Assembly: GCA_965263335.1 (NCBI GenBank)
Contig: CBDHHE010000001.1
Location: 2,170,001 to 2,234,000 of the forward strand
Reading direction: 5' to 3'
Source of the DNA: Thermohalobaculum sp965263335
GTDB taxonomy: Bacteria > Pseudomonadota > Alphaproteobacteria > Rhodobacterales > Rhodobacteraceae
Length of the DNA stretch: 64,000 nt
Shown here: piece after piece, positions 33,795-42,255 of the stretch
Numbering within the stretch: position 1 is the first letter of the stretch
How the letters are laid out: every line of letters begins with the position of its first letter
The notes under the pieces: model-generated
Told to the model about the DNA's origin: nothing
Database searches by the model: none
What the model saw: the letters and a program-made list of their open reading frames with translations, nothing else
Translations under genes and position numbers: made by a program

Positions 33795-34316
33795 ATGCGT
33801 AAGTTCCTGAACAAGTTCCGTAAGAATACGGACGGCAACGCCACGGTCGAGTTCACTGTCGTGTTTCCGTTCCTGATGTTCCTGATCCTGATGATCTTCG
33901 AAATCGGCTGGTTCGCCACGCGCAATGTGCTGCTCGAGCGCGGCGTGGACATCGTGGTGCGGGAACTCCGTCTCGCGGCGATCCCCGACCTGAGCCACGA
34001 CAATCTCAAGGCCCGCATTTGTGAGGAATCGACAATCCTGGCCGACTGTGACCGCGACATGATCCTCGAACTGGTTCAGTTGGACCTGAACGATGCCTAC
34101 CCGCAAAATCAGCCAAACTGCATCGATCGCACGGGCGAAGTCGATCCGACCATTTCCTTCAATCCGGGCGCTGCACAATCGATCATGTTCGTACGCGCCT
34201 GCATGATCGTTGACCCGATCTTCCCCGGTCTCGGCATCACCCTCGGCATGCGGCCGGACAGCAGTGGTGGCTATCAGATGGTCGCCTACTCGGCCTTCAT
34301 GAACGAACCGTCGTGA
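33795..34316 (+). CDS. TadE-like pseudopilin protein (first small)
   Basis: A 173-residue protein with the TadE signature: RKNTDGNATVEFTVVFPFLMFLI, i.e. a short basic N terminus, then G.A.VEF and a single hydrophobic helix (about residues 22-45), followed by a secreted domain containing four cysteines. It starts at ATG 33795 (GGGAG at 33781-33785, spacing 9); a GTG two codons earlier is less likely. The gene follows the VWA protein by 40 bases and precedes a similar gene by 14 bases. It likely contributes to a Tad-type surface pilus; the pilin and ATPase genes are not in the window. Confidence 0.8.
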   Translation: MRKFLNKFRKNTDGNATVEFTVVFPFLMFLILMIFEIGWFATRNVLLERGVDIVVRELRLAAIPDLSHDNLKARICEESTILADCDRDMILELVQLDLNDAYPQNQPNCIDRTGEVDPTISFNPGAAQSIMFVRACMIVDPIFPGLGITLGMRPDSSGGYQMVAYSAFMNEPS

Positions 34317-34330
34317 GAAGGAGCGAGAGC

Positions 34331-34936
34331 ATGACCCGGATCCAAACCCGTTTGCGTCGTTTCCTCCGTGCTGAGGATGGCAACATCTCGATGGAATTCA
34401 CCATCATCTTTCCACTGCTGGTCTTCATTATCACCGGCTCGCTGGTCTACTGGGACGCCTTCCGTTCGAACAGCCAGACGGCCAAGCTGGCCCACACGAT
34501 CAGCGACATCATGAGCCGTCACAATGGCGCGGTGAACAACACCGACATGGCGTTTCTGTTCGATCTGCAGCAGAAGATGCTGGCGGGCAACCTCGACCAG
34601 CGCACGCTGCGCATTTCCAGCATCTGCTTCGCTCAAGATGATCACCAGGTGCTCTGGTCCGTTTCGGCTCGCAGCGACGATGTCGATGCGTTCGAACCGC
34701 TGATCGACACCGAGATCCCCGTCGCAATCCTGCCCACAATGCAGGATCAGGACTCGGTGCTTCTCGTCGAGGTGAGCGCGCGCTGGCAGCCGATTTTCGG
34801 CAATGTCGGCCTCGGTGAGCAGGTTTGGCGCAACCGGCTGGTCATCCGTCCACGTTTCGTGAAGTTCATCCCGCACGAGACGCTCAATCCCTCCAATGTT
34901 TGCCCAGTAGACTCGCTGCCACCCGCATCTTCCTAG
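34331..34936 (+). CDS. TadE-like pseudopilin protein (second small)
   Basis: A 201-residue protein with the same N-terminal plan: LRAEDGNISMEFTIIFPLLVFII, a basic segment, G.ISMEF and a TM helix near residues 22-42, then a secreted domain. AAGGAG at 34318-34323 supports ATG 34331; the longer GTG start at 34313 overlaps the preceding stop and would add six residues. It is the third gene of the Tad-type set. A stem-loop follows at 34962-34996. Confidence 0.8.
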   Translation: MTRIQTRLRRFLRAEDGNISMEFTIIFPLLVFIITGSLVYWDAFRSNSQTAKLAHTISDIMSRHNGAVNNTDMAFLFDLQQKMLAGNLDQRTLRISSICFAQDDHQVLWSVSARSDDVDAFEPLIDTEIPVAILPTMQDQDSVLLVEVSARWQPIFGNVGLGEQVWRNRLVIRPRFVKFIPHETLNPSNVCPVDSLPPASS

Positions 34937-34961
34937 CGGACGCAGCACGACATGAGTTCTT

Positions 34962-34996
34962 TCGGCGCGGCCCGGTACCTCATCGGGTCGCGCCGA
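34962..34996 (+). terminator. Possible terminator hairpin after the Tad-type genes
   Basis: A 13-base stem (34962-34974 with 34984-34996) with one G-T pair and a 9-base loop lies 25 bases past the last Tad-type stop codon. It is GC-rich and stable on paper but is not followed by a T run, so factor-dependent termination or mRNA stabilisation is as likely as intrinsic termination. Confidence 0.4.
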
Positions 34997-35133
34997 GCCT
35001 ATTGGGGCCACCTGCGATGAGGTCGATCAGTGCGCATCTCTCGCAAACTCCAACCAATCGAGCAGTCTGAGCCGAGGTTGCCCAATGCGCCGGGTCTTAC
35101 TTTGTTGCAAGGAATGACAGCGGCCCTGCCCCG

Positions 35134-38100
35134 ATGATATCAGGCGGCAAAACTGGTGCGATCCATGTCGCAGTAGAGGAGAGACCCGCGCCGACCTCGC
35201 ACAACGTCGGCAGGGCGTCGTTGCGGATGCGGTGCAGGCTTGAATTGTTAGGCGGCATGCGCCTGCTCATCGATGGGCAGGTCCACACACCCGCGATGCG
35301 CAAAGCGCAGCTCTTGCTCGCGCGTGTTGCGATGGCCGGAGACGTGGGTGTCGGTCGTGACACGCTGTGCAATCTGTTGTGGGAGAGCAGCGGCGACAAC
35401 CAGGCGCGCGCCAGCCTGAGACAGGCACTCGCACATGTTCGCCGCTCCCTGGGGGAAAGGGCTGAAGCCCTGGTTGCTGGGATCGACCGAATCTGCTTGG
35501 ATCGAAGCCAGATCGATCTCGATATCGACGAGCTGGAGGCGTGGCGCAGCGCGCCGTCCGATGTTGATCCGTTGGCGTTGCTCCGGGGCGAGCTGCTCGA
35601 AGGCATCACTTGGCGAGAGCCGGCGATCGGTGACTGGCTTATGGCCGAACGCCGGCGCATCCGGCTGGTTGAGATCGATGTGCTGGAGACAGCAGCCGCT
35701 GCGGCAATCGGGCGAAACGCCTTGCCGAAAGCGCTCGAGCTGACCATGCGCGCGCTCGAGCGCGACCGGTTGCGCGAGTCGCTCCATCGCAAAGCCATGC
35801 AAATCCTTGCGGCCCAGGGAGAGACCGCTGCAGCCATCCGCCAATACAGAAGCTGCGCCGACATTCTCTCGCGAGAGCTTTCAATTCGTCCCGAACCGGA
35901 GACCACGGCGCTTTATGACCGCATTCGTGCCGGGCGGACGGCACCCGCCGAACAACCCGTTATTCCCTTCGCCGAACCAGAGACAACAGCATCGGCACCT
36001 CTGAGCGGCGAGGTGCGTGAAGTGACCATTCTCGCAGGGTTGGCACCGGTCTCTGCTGATCCTGAAGACATGGCGGACGCAGCCGCCCAACTCCGGCGTG
36101 TTGGCGAGAGCTGTGGAGCAGAGCTTGCCTGCGTGGTGTTGGAAGGCGCGGATGCCGATTTGTTGCTTGCCTTCGGGTTGAATGACGCAAACGAACATGA
36201 ACGCGAGCGAGCCAGGAGCGTCGCGCAGTCTATTCTCCAGGCGATGCCTCAGGCCCGCCTCGGGATTGCATCGGGCCGCGTGATCCACGCAGCCGGGCCT
36301 CCACGCCAGATCACCGGTGAAGCGCGTCGCGTCGCGATCGCGCGTGCAGGGTCAGCGAAAGCAGGCACACTGGAAGACGGAGAGCGCGCAGATGGCGCAG
36401 CCGACAAGGACACTTCCACGCGCAGGAACACCGAAGCACCGTCCGCAGATCGCCCGAACCTGCCTTTTGTAGGACGGCGGGTCGAGCTGGCCCAGCTTCG
36501 CTCGATCGCAGAGACAACCGCGATCGACCAATCCGGAACCGTTGTGATCCTTCGCGGTGCCGCAGGTATCGGCAAGACCAGACTGAGCCAGGAGCTCCAG
36601 ACAGAGATCGAAGCCGAGGGCGGGATCGTTGCCCGTATCGGCTTTCAGAGCTTCGGGGAACAGCTGCCCGCCATCCGCCAGATCGGCGCGATGCTTGCGC
36701 CGCACGTGCCTCACCGATCCGATCTAAGCCCGGCCGAGAGTGCGATGCGCTCGTTTGCACTTGGCGCCCCCCTGCCGCGAGGTGGCGTAGCACTTCTCTC
36801 GGCAATGCCGACAACGCGCTTCACAGAGCTCGCCGCAGCAACGATTGCGCAGTTCACCAGCGAGATATCGAGCACCTGCCTTTTGATCATAGAAGACGCG
36901 CACTGGGCCGATCCGGGAGAGCTTGCCTTTCTCGTCTGTCTTGCCGAGCAGATAAAGCGTTCTTCCACGTTGATGATGGTGACCGAGCGAATGTCCGAGG
37001 CGCGTTTCGGACCCGCGTTGGCCCGGGATTCGACGGACGTGGAGTCAGTTGAAATTGCTCTCCGTCCGCTCAGTGAGCGCGACGCATTGCAACTCGCTAA
37101 GGCCTTTGGCACGGACGCGTCACAGTCTGCAGATGCCGCGATCCGGCGCGCTGAGGGCAATCCGCTGTTCCTTGTGCGCCTGTTGCAAGCCACTCCCGAG
37201 ATCGACGGCATGCCGGCGTCCGTGGTTTCGCTGGTACAGGAACAGCTCGATCGATTGCCCGAAGCCGAGCGACAGGCGATCCGTCAGGCATCGGTGCTCG
37301 GCACACGGTTCGCTCACGAAGAATACATCTTCTGCTTCGGGCCCGCAGAGTTCGGTGCCTCGTTGTTCGAAGGTTTCCTCTCCCGTGATGGCGCCGCACT
37401 GACCTTCAGTCATGCGCTGGTGCATGAAGCCATCTACTCGAGCATCACACGCGCCGACAGGCTCCGCTTGCACGCCAGAGCAAGCCAAGCATTGCGCGAC
37501 CGCGATCCAATCAAGTGGGCGGAGCATGCTGTCGCCGGACGCACCCGGGACGCCGCGCGCGCCTGTGCCATCGCCGCCGATATCCTGATGCCACGACATC
37601 AGTTCGAAGCGGGCATGCGGTTCATCGAATCCGGCATGTCGCTGGATGCGCCCCCCGATGCGCGCGCGAGCTTGTTGCTTTGCCGCGGCAGCGTGCACCG
37701 CGAACGAGGCGATCTGGATGCGGCGCTGACCGATTTCGCGGAGGGCACCGAGTGCGCGGAGCAGGCTTCCTTGAAGGCCGCAAATCTTGCCCGAGAAGCC
37801 TGGGTCCATCGACTGAAAGGAGATCTCGACAAAGCGGATGCGGCGCTCGCGCGCGCTTCAGAACTTTCCGAGCAGGACTTGGAGCGTGATGTTGCCTCGG
37901 AGATCGAGACCCAAAAAGGTGCACAAGCCTTTGCACGCGGCGATCATGCCAGATGCCTCGTCCACAATGAACGCGCAGTCGAATTAGCGGAAGCACCACT
38001 CTACCTCAGTCGCGCGCTCGGAGGCCTTGGCGATGCACACTACGCGGCCGGGCGCATGCGTTCTGCACACAAGCATTTCACGGCATGCCAAAAACTCGCG

Positions 38101-38877
38101 CGGGAGCACGGGCTTGGGCTGGTCGAAATGGCACATGGGTTCATGGCAGCGTTCAGTCACTGGTTCGCAGACCCTGGGCCAGATGCACTTGCCCTGTCGG
38201 ATGCCGCCGCAAGCCGTGCGGCGGAGGCTGGAAATGCGCGATCGGAACTGGTTGCGCTGACGGTGCGCGCTGACCTTCACCTTGCCGCGGGCATGCTGGA
38301 TGAGGCGCGCGCCGACACCGCGCGGTGTATCGAACTTGTTGATCTGCTTGGCGCGCCACAGTTTGCGTTGGACGTCGCGAAGCTGCGGGCAGCGATCCTG
38401 TCGGCTGAAGGGGACCAGGACGCGGCGCTTGCAGTCACTCGCGCAACACTGGAAGCGGCAGATTCTGCCTTTGCGGGCTACTACGAGCCAGTGCTGCAGG
38501 GATTGCGCGCGAAACTGACACGAAATCCGGCCGAACGCTGGGAAGCACTCGAACGCATGGAACGTGTGCTGAACGACACGGCGGTATCGCACTGCCACTT
38601 TTTCGGCCGACAATCGGCCATCGAAGCGCTTCTGGCGGCGCAGGATTGGCGCGGAGTCGAGCGGCAGGCGGATCTACTGGCGTCTTATACTGCAGCCGAA
38701 CCGCTGGGATGGTCCGATCTGGTGATTGTACGCGCGCGCTTGCTTGCGCGGCGAGGACGGAATCAGAGCGCAGACGGGGACGTCGAAGAGGCACGAGCGC
38801 TTGCGACCGATCTAGAGGACTCATTGATGCGCGACCTGATCCCTGCGCTTTATGCCGGCTTCCCGGAAATCACTTAA
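35134..38877 (+). CDS. SARP/BTAD-type multidomain regulator with degenerate cyclase domain and NTPase
   Basis: A 1247-residue soluble protein. Residues 32-110 are a winged-helix-like DNA-binding region (LELLGGMRLLIDG), residues 115-270 a bacterial transcriptional activator (BTAD) TPR-like domain, residues 290-410 a class III cyclase-like domain, residues 445-720 a NTPase with Walker A GAAGIGKT near 475 and Walker B LLIIEDAHWADP near 583, and residues 750-1240 mostly TPR-type helices. The cyclase-like part keeps FGLNDANEHERERA and LGIASGRV but lacks the metal-binding aspartates, so it is probably a sensory or scaffold domain. No neighbour reveals its targets. ATG 35134 is taken; ATG 35227 is possible. 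Confidence 0.82.
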   Translation: MISGGKTGAIHVAVEERPAPTSHNVGRASLRMRCRLELLGGMRLLIDGQVHTPAMRKAQLLLARVAMAGDVGVGRDTLCNLLWESSGDNQARASLRQALAHVRRSLGERAEALVAGIDRICLDRSQIDLDIDELEAWRSAPSDVDPLALLRGELLEGITWREPAIGDWLMAERRRIRLVEIDVLETAAAAAIGRNALPKALELTMRALERDRLRESLHRKAMQILAAQGETAAAIRQYRSCADILSRELSIRPEPETTALYDRIRAGRTAPAEQPVIPFAEPETTASAPLSGEVREVTILAGLAPVSADPEDMADAAAQLRRVGESCGAELACVVLEGADADLLLAFGLNDANEHERERARSVAQSILQAMPQARLGIASGRVIHAAGPPRQITGEARRVAIARAGSAKAGTLEDGERADGAADKDTSTRRNTEAPSADRPNLPFVGRRVELAQLRSIAETTAIDQSGTVVILRGAAGIGKTRLSQELQTEIEAEGGIVARIGFQSFGEQLPAIRQIGAMLAPHVPHRSDLSPAESAMRSFALGAPLPRGGVALLSAMPTTRFTELAAATIAQFTSEISSTCLLIIEDAHWADPGELAFLVCLAEQIKRSSTLMMVTERMSEARFGPALARDSTDVESVEIALRPLSERDALQLAKAFGTDASQSADAAIRRAEGNPLFLVRLLQATPEIDGMPASVVSLVQEQLDRLPEAERQAIRQASVLGTRFAHEEYIFCFGPAEFGASLFEGFLSRDGAALTFSHALVHEAIYSSITRADRLRLHARASQALRDRDPIKWAEHAVAGRTRDAARACAIAADILMPRHQFEAGMRFIESGMSLDAPPDARASLLLCRGSVHRERGDLDAALTDFAEGTECAEQASLKAANLAREAWVHRLKGDLDKADAALARASELSEQDLERDVASEIETQKGAQAFARGDHARCLVHNERAVELAEAPLYLSRALGGLGDAHYAAGRMRSAHKHFTACQKLAREHGLGLVEMAHGFMAAFSHWFADPGPDALALSDAAASRAAEAGNARSELVALTVRADLHLAAGMLDEARADTARCIELVDLLGAPQFALDVAKLRAAILSAEGDQDAALAVTRATLEAADSAFAGYYEPVLQGLRAKLTRNPAERWEALERMERVLNDTAVSHCHFFGRQSAIEALLAAQDWRGVERQADLLASYTAAEPLGWSDLVIVRARLLARRGRNQSADGDVEEARALATDLEDSLMRDLIPALYAGFPEIT

Positions 38878-39000
38878 CTGGCCAACGAATTCACGCGGAT
38901 TTCACACCGCTCGACCGTTTGCGCCCGGTACATGTGAGCAAAGCTGCGCTCATGGAGCGGCCTTGTCGGATGAGGCCGATTGGGATCAGGAGACCCATTC

Positions 39001-39957
39001 ATGAATGCACAGTCACGCGAGCCAGCCGCTCGCGCCCTGCCTCAGATGTCGGGGGCGCCTTTCCTCACCGATGGTGGCTTCGAGACAACGCTTGTCTTCC
39101 ACGATGGCATTGACTTGCCCTTGTTCGCTGCCTTCCCTCTTGTGGAGACGGCAGAAGGCCGCGGCGCGATCAGGCGCTACATCGCACCCTATCTCGAGAT
39201 CGCAGCGACATGCGGTGCGGGATTCATTCTCGAGACTCCAACCTGGCGGGCCTCTTCAGAGTGGGGTGCGCAGCTCGGTTTCACAGAGGCAGAAATCGCG
39301 CGCATCAACCGCGAATCGGTTGCACTCTTGATCAAGCAACGCGACGGCTTCATGGGTCTTGGTCCCGTCGTGGTTTCCGGCAACATCGGCCCGCGCGGAG
39401 ACGGATACGCCCCGTCGCAGATGATGACCGGCGCAGAAGCTGCGCGGTATCATGCTCACCAGATCCGCGCTTTTGCGGAAACGGAAGCGGACATGGTTCA
39501 CGCAATGACGATGACGCACACGGGCGAGGCCATCGGTATTGCACTGGCTGCACGCTCGGCGCAGATGCCGGTCGCGCTCTCGTTCACCGTCGAGACCGAT
39601 GGGCGCTTGCCGTCGGGCCAGGCCTTGGGGGATGCGATACGCGAAACAGACGCTGCAACCGACGGATACGCCGCCTATTTCGGGATCAACTGCGCACATC
39701 CCGACCACTTCCGAGCGGTGCTCGAGTCGGGGGGCGACTGGGCCTTGCGCATCCGTTCGATCCGAGCCAACGCCTCGCGATGCAGTCACGCGGAACTGGA
39801 TGCAGCCGAGGAACTCGACGATGGCAATCCGGTCGAGCTCGGTCACGACTACGGTTCGCTGAGAGGCATGTTGCCGAACCTGAACATTTTTGGAGGGTGC
39901 TGCGGCACAGATCATCGGCATGTGGCGGCAATGGCTGAGACCTGCATCGCGGCCTGA
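39001..39957 (+). CDS. Homocysteine S-methyltransferase family protein
   Basis: The 318-residue barrel protein carries LTDGGFETTL near residue 23, ETPTW near 78, SGNIGPRGDGY near 126 and the zinc-binding cysteines of the family: INCAH near 229 and GGCCGTD near 301. Homologues move a methyl group from S-methylmethionine or betaine to homocysteine. It has no cobalamin-binding domain. ATG 39001 follows AGGAG at 38989-38993. It is a single gene with its own terminator just downstream, so it is not part of a methionine operon here; another methyl donor is possible. Confidence 0.85.
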   Translation: MNAQSREPAARALPQMSGAPFLTDGGFETTLVFHDGIDLPLFAAFPLVETAEGRGAIRRYIAPYLEIAATCGAGFILETPTWRASSEWGAQLGFTEAEIARINRESVALLIKQRDGFMGLGPVVVSGNIGPRGDGYAPSQMMTGAEAARYHAHQIRAFAETEADMVHAMTMTHTGEAIGIALAARSAQMPVALSFTVETDGRLPSGQALGDAIRETDAATDGYAAYFGINCAHPDHFRAVLESGGDWALRIRSIRANASRCSHAELDAAEELDDGNPVELGHDYGSLRGMLPNLNIFGGCCGTDHRHVAAMAETCIAA

Positions 39958-39981
39958 ACCATCCGTTGCTTGAAATGTGTC

Positions 39982-40018
39982 AGGGCCCTGCCACCCAGGC
40001 AGGGCCCTTTGTTGTTAA
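39982..40018 (+). terminator. Rho-independent terminator of the methyltransferase gene
   Basis: An 11-base-pair stem (39982-39992 with 39998-40008, counting the closing A-T pair) with a five-base loop ACCCA, followed by TTTGTTGTT. It starts 25 bases after the stop of the homocysteine methyltransferase-like gene. This is the clearest intrinsic terminator in the window. Confidence 0.85.
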
Positions 40019-40199
40019 GGTCTGACGGACGTGCGAGATAGCACCTGCGGCCCGCGATCCGAACCCGAACTCTCTCCGGGTCAAGCACATCTCGGGGCAG
40101 GAAACGATCGAAGCAGCCGTGTCATAGCGCATCGTTCTTACGCGCTCAGTCAACTGGTCGCGGGCGCGTCGGCAAACTGGTCGGAATCCAAACAATTGA

Positions 40200-40221
40200 C
40201 CGCCCGGCTTTCGCCGGGCGG
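40200..40221 (-). terminator. Hairpin downstream of the GNAT gene
   Basis: A 9-base-pair stem (40200-40208 with 40213-40221) with a TTTC loop lies about 40 bases past the stop codon of the minus-strand GNAT gene. On that strand the sequence after the hairpin is TCAATTGTTT, only partly T-rich, so it is a fair but imperfect intrinsic terminator. Confidence 0.55.
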
Positions 40222-40263
40222 CAGGTGGTGCTCACGCTGAAATAGATTTGTCGACGGCTGGCC

Positions 40264-41073
40264 TCAAGCTGCGAGGGCGGGCGCGAAATTGGTCCGCAAT
40301 ACGTCCGGTTCGAACCCAAGTTTGGTAATGTTGCCGTAGGAGTGCTGGGGATCACCCGGCACAGCCTCACCGGTGCAATTGAAGATCTCGGCACAGCCAA
40401 CCTCGTAGGCGCGTCTGATCCGGGCCGCGAGGATTGCCGACTGGCTGCCTCTGCAGCGAAAGGCCGGCGCTGTTGCACCCCAATCGGTCCAGCCCAGGCC
40501 ATGGCACACAAAGAGCGCGCCGACCCCGGCTGGCTCTCCGTCCGCGAGGCTCATGAACACATGCCAGCCTGGACGCCCGGGCAACTGTGCGAGCCAGGGT
40601 TCCGCGATCTCGCCGAGGTCGAATGCGCCACAGACAATGCGCGCGAACTCGGCGCCGCGGTCAGGCCCAATCTCAATGATCTCAAGGTCTGTCTCGACTT
40701 GGGGCACGGGCGCGCCATTTCGGCGGAACTTTTGCCAGCCACGTGCCTTGTCCAGACCTGCGGGTCCGAACCGACACGGTTGCTCCGCGGGGGCACCTGA
40801 GGCCACGCCGTGCACGAAGTATCGATCCACACCGGCTTCCTGGTAGCGCATGGCGATCTCAACCACCGTGCGGGGCCCAGGCGGCATGTCCGTACCAAGT
40901 CCAATTGCGCGGTTGATGACCACCGCTGTTGACGGCAAGCCGGCACCGATTGACACGAGGGTTCCATCGATTGTCGCAAGATCAAGACCCAGAAGCCGGC
41001 GCAACTCAGGAGCTGCCGCCTTGTGCAGGTCAAGGAGCGCGGCGCGCTCGATCAGTTCGGACTTCGTCATCAT
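40264..41073 (-). CDS. GNAT-family N-acetyltransferase
   Basis: A 269-residue protein. The C-terminal half (residues 135-260) has the GNAT fold pattern: LEIIEIGPDRGAEFARIV, HVFMSLADGEPAGVGALFV, then a CRGSQSAILAARIRRAYEVG stretch that matches the acetyl-CoA binding loop (Q/R-x-x-G-x-A) and a final KLGFEPD. The N-terminal 130 residues form a second, less conserved unit containing INRAIGLG, so it may be a two-domain member. AAGGAG precedes ATG 41073, which begins Met-Met-Thr-Lys. Its acyl acceptor is unknown. Confidence 0.75.
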   Translation of the reverse strand: MMTKSELIERAALLDLHKAAAPELRRLLGLDLATIDGTLVSIGAGLPSTAVVINRAIGLGTDMPPGPRTVVEIAMRYQEAGVDRYFVHGVASGAPAEQPCRFGPAGLDKARGWQKFRRNGAPVPQVETDLEIIEIGPDRGAEFARIVCGAFDLGEIAEPWLAQLPGRPGWHVFMSLADGEPAGVGALFVCHGLGWTDWGATAPAFRCRGSQSAILAARIRRAYEVGCAEIFNCTGEAVPGDPQHSYGNITKLGFEPDVLRTNFAPALAA

Positions 41074-41157
41074 TGGTCGATCTCCTTTCCTGGAGGTCTG
41101 TGGCGGCGCCACACGCCAAGGTGCAGCGCCGCCCTGCCAAGCACGCCTCCGGTTCGG

Positions 41158-41970
41158 CTAGAGGCCGGCACGCTTGGGCAGACTGAGGTACATATGCACG
41201 TGCGTGTCGGTGGAGAATTCACCCGGCAGCGGCCCGTGGGTTTTGCCGTCGCTGTGCCAGGCGATTGCCAGATCAGAAATCAGGTGCTCACCCGAGAGCT
41301 GCAGACATGGCGCCATCGTGCGCTCGAACACGGCATTGCCCTCGGCATCCGCCTTGAACATGTTCTCCGAACCATCGCGCGCGCCGAACGGCAGGTCGTA
41401 GGTACCAATGAATGGCTCGGTCGGCGGCCAGACAAAGAAGTCATGCCACATGGTGTAAACACCATTTGGCACAAGGTTTTGGAAGTTGATCTTCACATGA
41501 CCGCTTCCGTTCTCGCAGCGGTAGGTCCCCCAACCGCGGGCTGCGAACCACTCGCCGAGCGTGATGCCAAGCGCCTTGCCCTTCTTCCAGGGCCCGAGAT
41601 CGGTCGGGTCGAGGAAGTTGTGCTTCACCGGTTCAGCGGGCGCATACAGAGGCGCATCCATGTCACGGGTGGCCCCTGTCGGGCGAAACACTTCGCCCGA
41701 ACCGGGAACTTTTTCGATGAAAACGTCCTGCTCGGCCAACGCTTCGTCGATGTGGAAGATGAAGTTCAACTCCATCTCCACCGGCGCGTCGTAGCGCTCC
41801 ACGTTCTCAGCTGCAGCGGCGGCCATCTCGACCTGTGCGTGTGCCGAGTCGTCCAGCGCACCACCTGAGTCTTGCTCAAGCATCGCAAGCTTGTGAGGTG
41901 CGCTCGCCTGAGCGACGGACACAGCCGCAAGAAGCGCAGCCGAGCCCAGAAACTTGGTCATTGTGGTCAT
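41158..41970 (-). CDS. Secreted protein of unknown function
   Basis: The 270-residue protein has a signal peptide (MTTMTKFLGSAALLAAVSVA, cleavage near QASA-PHK). The mature part is acidic and rich in aromatic residues, with WFAARGWGTYRCENG near residue 145, HVKINFQNLVPNGVYTMWHDFFV near 160 and THVHMYLSLP near the end, suggesting a beta-rich domain; the two cysteines could form a disulfide. I do not recognise the family. It lies 36 bases downstream of a DUF1127 gene, in the same direction as the di-heme peroxidase gene, so they may be co-expressed in the periplasm. Confidence 0.7.
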   Translation of the reverse strand: MTTMTKFLGSAALLAAVSVAQASAPHKLAMLEQDSGGALDDSAHAQVEMAAAAAENVERYDAPVEMELNFIFHIDEALAEQDVFIEKVPGSGEVFRPTGATRDMDAPLYAPAEPVKHNFLDPTDLGPWKKGKALGITLGEWFAARGWGTYRCENGSGHVKINFQNLVPNGVYTMWHDFFVWPPTEPFIGTYDLPFGARDGSENMFKADAEGNAVFERTMAPCLQLSGEHLISDLAIAWHSDGKTHGPLPGEFSTDTHVHMYLSLPKRAGL

Positions 41971-42006
41971 GGAATTCTCCTGATTCTTAAGAGCTTGCTG
42001 GTGGTT

Positions 42007-42243
42007 TCAGAGAAAGTACCGCGGGTCGCGACGCATCCGTTGGATCATGTCGCGTGTGACCCCGATGTCGTTGAGCTGATGATCGGAGAGCTCCTCCAGT
42101 ACATCGACCGTACCTGCCCGACGGCGGACATCAGCGATCGCAGCAATGACGGCACGCACGGTGGCCATTGGAGCGGCGACCGCACTTGAGATCCGCCAAA
42201 CAGCTTCAAGCAAAGGGTTGGTCATCGAATTGTTGGGCAGCAT
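42007..42243 (-). CDS. DUF1127-domain small protein
   Basis: A 78-residue basic protein whose C-terminal part contains RRRAGTVDVLEELSDHQLND and IGVTRDMI, the conserved core of DUF1127 proteins. Small Arg-rich members of this group have been linked to RNA binding and nutrient-dependent regulation in alphaproteobacteria. The ATG at 42243 follows AAGGA with 8-base spacing. It sits 12 bases downstream of the di-heme peroxidase gene and 36 bases upstream of the secreted-protein gene, so all three could share one transcript. Confidence 0.85.
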   Translation of the reverse strand: MLPNNSMTNPLLEAVWRISSAVAAPMATVRAVIAAIADVRRRAGTVDVLEELSDHQLNDIGVTRDMIQRMRRDPRYFL

Positions 42244-42255
42244 GGTCAAATTCCT

